22,223 nt of DNA, taken from assembly GCF_000188695.1 (NCBI RefSeq), contig NW_004754919.1, positions 1,466,687 to 1,488,909 of the forward strand. Reading direction: 5' to 3'. This document shows positions 18,443-22,223 of the stretch, one piece after another. Source of the DNA: Salpingoeca rosetta (taxonomy: Eukaryota; Opisthokonta; Choanoflagellata; Craspedida; Salpingoecidae). Positions within the stretch are counted from its first letter, which is position 1. The number at the start of each line of letters is the position of its first letter. Both the position numbers and the translations under genes were made by a program. Below the pieces are notes generated by a model. That model ran no database searches. It was not told the DNA's origin and was given only the letters and a program-made list of their open reading frames with translations.

Positions 18443-21400
18443 ATGGACCCCGGCGGCGACCGCGTGAAGCTGCTGGACCTGGCTGAGGAAGGCAATGTGG
18501 TCGAGCTACAAGCAGACAGACACGGGCATGGTGAGCATGCCATGGTTGCCTACGCTTGGACGGATGAACACAACAGCAGCAAGCAGAAACGCCACCGTTG
18601 CGGCAGCATCATGGGCGACACTGCTGCGATCAAAATGAGCTCTTCCACGGACATGGCCGGCAACATGGACGCAGCCACCACCACCACCACCACCTCCGCA
18701 ACGACTGGCCAGCACCGAGCCCGCCGCGCATGCAAGTGGCTCACTGGCCTGATGGCCTTTTCCGCAGTCCTCTTTGGTGTCTCGCTTGGCGTGTCGCTGT
18801 ACGTGCTGCTGCACAACACCAACATGGACGACGCATCCCTCAACGCCGTTGACATCTACATCATCGACACGGCTGCCTCCGACGGTGGCACACTCGCCTC
18901 CTCACCGACGCCCCCACCACAGAACCCCAACAGCGGCGGCAGTGGTGGCGATGGGCCGCCAAGCTCCTCGTCATCATCAGCGTCATCGTCAGCGGGCACC
19001 GGCGCGCCTGCAGACGTGGTCATCACCTTGAACGCCACCTTGCCAGACATCGCCAGCGCCCACACCATGCACATTGGAGAGGCAAGCTGTGCCATTCTGG
19101 TGGGCGGCGAGGACCTGGCCCTGGCAGAGCTTCCCGTCGGCGTGAGCCTCGGTGCAAGCCACCACCGGACCATTGTCACCAACGTGACCATCCGCGTGTC
19201 CAGCCTCGAGCGCATTGGGCACCTCCGCTCCTCCTTCCTTGCGTCCCTCCACCACGGCTCTCAGCAACAGCTGCCGGTCGTGACGGCTCGTTGCCGTGTC
19301 CCTGTGGATGTGGACGTCTTTGGTGCCATCCACGTCGGGCCCTTCACCCTGGACACCACCCTCAACATCACCGACATCCTCACCAGCCTGGGCCACAGCG
19401 CTCTCGCCTACATGGAGGCGCAAGGTGCATCTCCGCCACAGCCGGATCAGCCGTTCACAAGCACCAGCAGCACCACTACTACCAACAACAACACCAACAA
19501 CAACGACAACACCAGCGACCAAGACCCCAAGCCCGGCGTGGTTGGCGATGGTCGTCACAACGCGGATCCAATGTACCACACCCACGTTGGCCAGCAGCAA
19601 CAACAACAACAACAACAACAGCAGCAGCAGCGCGGCACAGAGGAGGCCGCCTCGCTGGTGCTGCACGTGACGGGGCTGAAGTCGACCACGACCGCCACCC
19701 CAGTCACCATCGGCTCCTTCCCCGCATCGCTTGTGCGCTCTCACCTTCCCCTGGACAGGGCAACCCTGCACCTGCCTCAGTCCACCTTTCTGCTGTGGAC
19801 CAAGACGCCTGCATTGGTCTCTCTGTCCTCCAGCGCGCCCTTCTGGGAGACGCTGCCAGAAGCAGGCCCGCTGCGCCCATGCAAGCTTGGAGAGGACGTC
19901 GTGGTGGTGGGCTTTCACGACCACAGCATCCCGCTTGTCCTCGGTGGGCAACTGCAGGCGGATGTGCACGTGGAGGTCCTGTCAGCATCAGCAACGCTTG
20001 ATGTCGACGGTAGCTATGCAGCAGAGGCCCTGCTCGCCAAAGCCGCCGCGTCCAGCTCTAGGGCTGGGGCCGGTGGCCTGCTGCCACTGCTTGGCAGGCA
20101 GTTTGGCACGGCGCTGCTGTCTCAACATGCCACCACATACTTCCGCTCTGCACAGAAGCGGGACAACGTGCTCACGCGTGCTCTCGGCCATTTCCACCTC
20201 GCGCAGGAGTACAACCCCGACGCCGGCAGTGCTGGTGGCACCACCGACGCAGATGCAGACGCACTTGTGAACGCCTTGCTGCCGCCAGACCTACACGACA
20301 CGCGCTCGCACCTGTTGCACGCCATCAACAACGCCACAGATCACCGCCGCCGCCGCCGCAATGACGACGACAACGACACCAGCGCTGACGCGTGGACCCG
20401 TCTTGGCTTTGCCCTGCGTGCCCGCTTGTTTGATTCGCTGAGCAGCAGCGCCCAAGGCGGCATTGCCGGCAACGTCACTGTGATGACAGGCGCCCTGGGC
20501 AGCGTCAAGGACAACGTCATCGTCACCCTGAGTGGCAGCCTCTCTGCGCACGGCAGGGTGCAGGGCGCAGGCATTGGTGCATTCAGCTATGACAGTCGCG
20601 AGCAGAACGCATGGGCTGAGGTTGACATCCACGCCCCGCAGTGGCCAGCAGCGTGGCTGAACATGTCGGCGTCCGCGACATGGACAGGCAGTGGCGCAGA
20701 AACGCACGTGGTCTTGCACCACTCCATCGCGTTCCAGAGCACGGGCGAGACCATCGTCGGCCACGCGACAGGCACCCAGCAAGGTGCCCACACATCGATT
20801 CAGCACTCGCTCGTGAGCAGTGACGATGACGGGGGCGTGTGGGGCATCCACGCGTGGCACGCCAACATCAGCGCTTGGAATGTCCCGCAGGGCGCACGGG
20901 CACGCGTGTGTGTGAACAGTAACAGCACCAGCGGGCGTGACGGCGATGGCGGCGATGGCGGTGATGGTGGGGTCTTCATTGACGGCACGGGAGTGTTTAG
21001 CGATGATGCGTGGGAGAGCATTCGTGCGTTGTGGAACGCCAGTGTGAACGGCAATGTGCGTGATAGCGCGGTTGCCGTGACGACCACTGCAAAGTTCAAG
21101 CGCCGCGCAGATCTCCCCGCATCCCCAATGGCGTGTCATTTCCTCTCAACGGATGACGAGCACATCGTGTTCGACTTTCGCATGCATGGGGAGGCGCATG
21201 CTCACGCACTCCTGTACGCCGATGCAACGACAACAGAGACAGAGAGCTACCGCATCCTGGACGTTGACGTCCCCGCTGCCGGTTTGTACGTGAATGGCGA
21301 GACGCTGTTCGCCATCAATGACTGGTACAAGTTCCAGGTGGTGCAGGGCCGGTGGGACGTGTACAATGCAACCCCACCAGCCACCGACTTCTCGCTGTCG

Positions 21401-22084
21401 TGGCTAACGGCGGTGCAGGTGCAGGAGGAGTATGGGACGGTGGCGTGCAACATCCTGGTTGAGCGTGGCGGGTACGTTGAGACGGATGTGTCGTGGTCTG
21501 GGAGCGACCGGTTTGCGCTGACGATGCACGCGAACGCGACGACGACTGAGACGGAGAGCTACCGCATCCTGGACGTTGAGGTGCCTGCAGCGAGCCTGGA
21601 CGTGAACGGCGAGACGCTGTTTGCCATCAATGACTGGTACAAGTTCCAGGTGGTGCAACCGCAACCGTACGCGTGGAACCCGGTTCCGCGGACCGACTTC
21701 TCGCTGTCGTGGCTGACGGCGGTGCAGGTGCAGGAGGAGTATGGGACGGTGGCGTGCAACATCCTGGTTGAGCGTGGCGGGTACGTTGAGACGGATGTGT
21801 CGTGGTCTGGGAGCGACCGGTTTGCGCTGACGATGCACGCGAACGCGACGACGACTGAGACGGAGAGCTACCGCATCCTGGACGTTGAGGTGCCTGCAGC
21901 GAGCCTGGACGTGAATGGCGAGACGCTGTTTGCCATCAATGACTGGTACAAGTTCCAGGTGGTGCAGGGCCGGTGGGACGTGTACAATGCAACCCCACCA
22001 GCCACCGACTTCTCGCTGTCGTGGCTGACGGCGGTGCAGGTGCAGGAGGAGTATGGGGACGGTGGCATGCAACATCCTGGTTGA
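18443..22084 (+). CDS. Type II membrane protein with long ectodomain and C-terminal tandem repeats (3' end unreliable)
   Basis: Start ATG 18443 has a good context (AAGCCATGG) and opens MDPGGDRVKLLDLAEE; an upstream in-frame ATG at 18257 is less likely. Residues 1-98 are polar and end in HRARRACK. One TM helix (about 99-123, LTGLMAFSAVLFGVSLGVSL) has positive charges on its N side, so the N-terminus is cytosolic. After a Pro/Ser/Gly linker, residues about 190-320 (VVITLNATLPDIASAHTMHI, then LAELPVGVSL) are beta-rich and recall LEA14/DUF3712-type domains that follow an N-terminal TM; this is tentative. A 13-Gln run lies at 384-396. The rest is beta-rich with many N-x-S/T sites, and from about residue 925 come ~104-aa tandem repeats. 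No intron is needed in 3.6 kb. The frame breaks at 22055-22058 by one extra G, so the TGA at 22082 is probably false and the gene likely continues past the edge. Function unknown. Confidence 0.8.
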   Translation: MDPGGDRVKLLDLAEEGNVVELQADRHGHGEHAMVAYAWTDEHNSSKQKRHRCGSIMGDTAAIKMSSSTDMAGNMDAATTTTTTSATTGQHRARRACKWLTGLMAFSAVLFGVSLGVSLYVLLHNTNMDDASLNAVDIYIIDTAASDGGTLASSPTPPPQNPNSGGSGGDGPPSSSSSSASSSAGTGAPADVVITLNATLPDIASAHTMHIGEASCAILVGGEDLALAELPVGVSLGASHHRTIVTNVTIRVSSLERIGHLRSSFLASLHHGSQQQLPVVTARCRVPVDVDVFGAIHVGPFTLDTTLNITDILTSLGHSALAYMEAQGASPPQPDQPFTSTSSTTTTNNNTNNNDNTSDQDPKPGVVGDGRHNADPMYHTHVGQQQQQQQQQQQQQRGTEEAASLVLHVTGLKSTTTATPVTIGSFPASLVRSHLPLDRATLHLPQSTFLLWTKTPALVSLSSSAPFWETLPEAGPLRPCKLGEDVVVVGFHDHSIPLVLGGQLQADVHVEVLSASATLDVDGSYAAEALLAKAAASSSRAGAGGLLPLLGRQFGTALLSQHATTYFRSAQKRDNVLTRALGHFHLAQEYNPDAGSAGGTTDADADALVNALLPPDLHDTRSHLLHAINNATDHRRRRRNDDDNDTSADAWTRLGFALRARLFDSLSSSAQGGIAGNVTVMTGALGSVKDNVIVTLSGSLSAHGRVQGAGIGAFSYDSREQNAWAEVDIHAPQWPAAWLNMSASATWTGSGAETHVVLHHSIAFQSTGETIVGHATGTQQGAHTSIQHSLVSSDDDGGVWGIHAWHANISAWNVPQGARARVCVNSNSTSGRDGDGGDGGDGGVFIDGTGVFSDDAWESIRALWNASVNGNVRDSAVAVTTTAKFKRRADLPASPMACHFLSTDDEHIVFDFRMHGEAHAHALLYADATTTETESYRILDVDVPAAGLYVNGETLFAINDWYKFQVVQGRWDVYNATPPATDFSLSWLTAVQVQEEYGTVACNILVERGGYVETDVSWSGSDRFALTMHANATTTETESYRILDVEVPAASLDVNGETLFAINDWYKFQVVQPQPYAWNPVPRTDFSLSWLTAVQVQEEYGTVACNILVERGGYVETDVSWSGSDRFALTMHANATTTETESYRILDVEVPAASLDVNGETLFAINDWYKFQVVQGRWDVYNATPPATDFSLSWLTAVQVQEEYGDGGMQHPG
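19592..19630 (+). repeat. Coding CAG/CAA repeat (13 Gln) in the type II membrane protein gene
   Basis: Mixed CAG and CAA codons, in frame, between HTHVG and RGTEEA in the extracellular part. Confidence 0.95.
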
Positions 22085-22223
22085 GCGTGGCGGGTACGTT
22101 TGAGACGGGATGTGTCGTGGTCTGGGGAGCGACCGGGTTTGCGCTTGACGATGCACGCGAACGCGACGACGACTGAAGACGGAGAGCTCCGCATCCTGGA
22201 CGTTGAGGTGCCTGCAGCGAGCC
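21244..22223 (+). repeat. Coding tandem repeat, units of 312/309/312 bp (about 104 aa), three copies plus a partial fourth
   Basis: Taking GAGCTACCGCATCCTGGACG as the anchor, units start at 21244, 21556 and 21865, with a fourth at 22184. Each encodes SYRILDV, then NGETLFAINDWYKFQVVQ, FSLSWLTAVQVQEEYGTVAC, NILVERGGYVETDVSWSGSD and RFALTMHANATTTETE. Copies are almost identical at the DNA level. Unit 2 carries PQPYAWNPVPRTDF where units 1 and 3 have GRWDVYNATPPATDF. A diverged half copy (CHFLSTDDEHIVFDFRMHGE) precedes unit 1. Confidence 0.95.
22055..22193 (+). other. Cluster of single-base indels relative to the repeat consensus (probable sequence errors)
   Basis: Compared with unit 2, this stretch has an extra base at about 22055-22058 (GGGG for GGG), then TTT for TT, GGG for GG, GGGG for GGG, GGG for GG, TT for T and AA for A, and one missing A near 22189 (AGCTCCGC for AGCTACCGC). 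Nearly all lengthen a short homopolymer, the mark of low-quality trace ends rather than of selection. Confidence 0.8.

Noticed and set aside
19291..20001. Alternative-frame open stretches inside the type II membrane protein gene
   Set aside because: Pro/Arg/His-rich shadows of a continuous coding frame with high GC.
1..22223. CRISPR-like or transposon structure from the many regular repeats
   Set aside because: The repeats are di-, tri- and short tandem units without spacers; no transposase, reverse transcriptase, terminal inverted repeats or LTR pair was seen.

Overview
The window looks like nuclear DNA of a free-living holozoan protist, most likely a choanoflagellate; a Salpingoeca rosetta-like genome is my best guess. 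The basis is GC-rich genes with conventional GT-AG introns, very abundant (GT)n/(AC)n microsatellites, a thrombospondin type 1 repeat on a secreted protein, and a receptor that joins a bacterial-type phosphonate-binding (PhnD-like) ectodomain to a TKL kinase and a guanylate cyclase. The species is inferred and was not tested by any search. There are no prokaryotic features, no CRISPR array, no tRNA or rRNA, and no recognisable transposon.

I can support seven protein-coding genes. Reading left to right: (1) the first exon of a secreted TSP1 protein on the minus strand, running off the left edge (57-242); (2) a 16-exon plus-strand gene (723-8269), 1295 aa, that can be spliced in silico without breaking frame into PhnD-like domain, Cys-rich neck, TM, kinase, class III cyclase and acidic tail; (3) a minus-strand gene with a 25-residue polyQ and an IQ-like motif (9362-11281); (4) a two-exon, 95-aa acidic protein resembling the KEOPS subunit GON7 (11381-11973); (5) a four-exon minus-strand gene for an unrecognised secreted or membrane-anchored helical protein (12393-14540); (6) an intronless secreted leucine-rich / receptor-L-type repeat protein of 835 aa (15228-17735); (7) an intronless type II membrane protein with C-terminal ~104-aa tandem repeats (18443 to the right edge).

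Genes 1/2, 3/4 and 5/6 form three successive divergent (head-to-head) pairs, separated by gaps of 480, 99 and 687 bp, so shared promoters are plausible. The gaps between convergent genes (2/3 and 4/5) hold only low-complexity DNA and presumed 3' UTRs. Five of the seven genes (1, 2, 5, 6, 7) carry an N-terminal signal or membrane segment, so the region is rich in cell-surface functions; I see no evidence that they form one pathway.

The most notable item is gene 2. It has a bacterial solute-binding fold outside, and both a catalytically complete kinase and a cyclase with guanine-specifying residues inside. The second is the layout of intronic microsatellites: sense-strand GT repeats sit next to splice donors and AC repeats next to splice acceptors. 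The last ~170 bases carry a cluster of single-base insertions relative to the upstream tandem repeat copies, which looks like low-quality sequence at a contig end; the stop codon of gene 7 is therefore probably not real.
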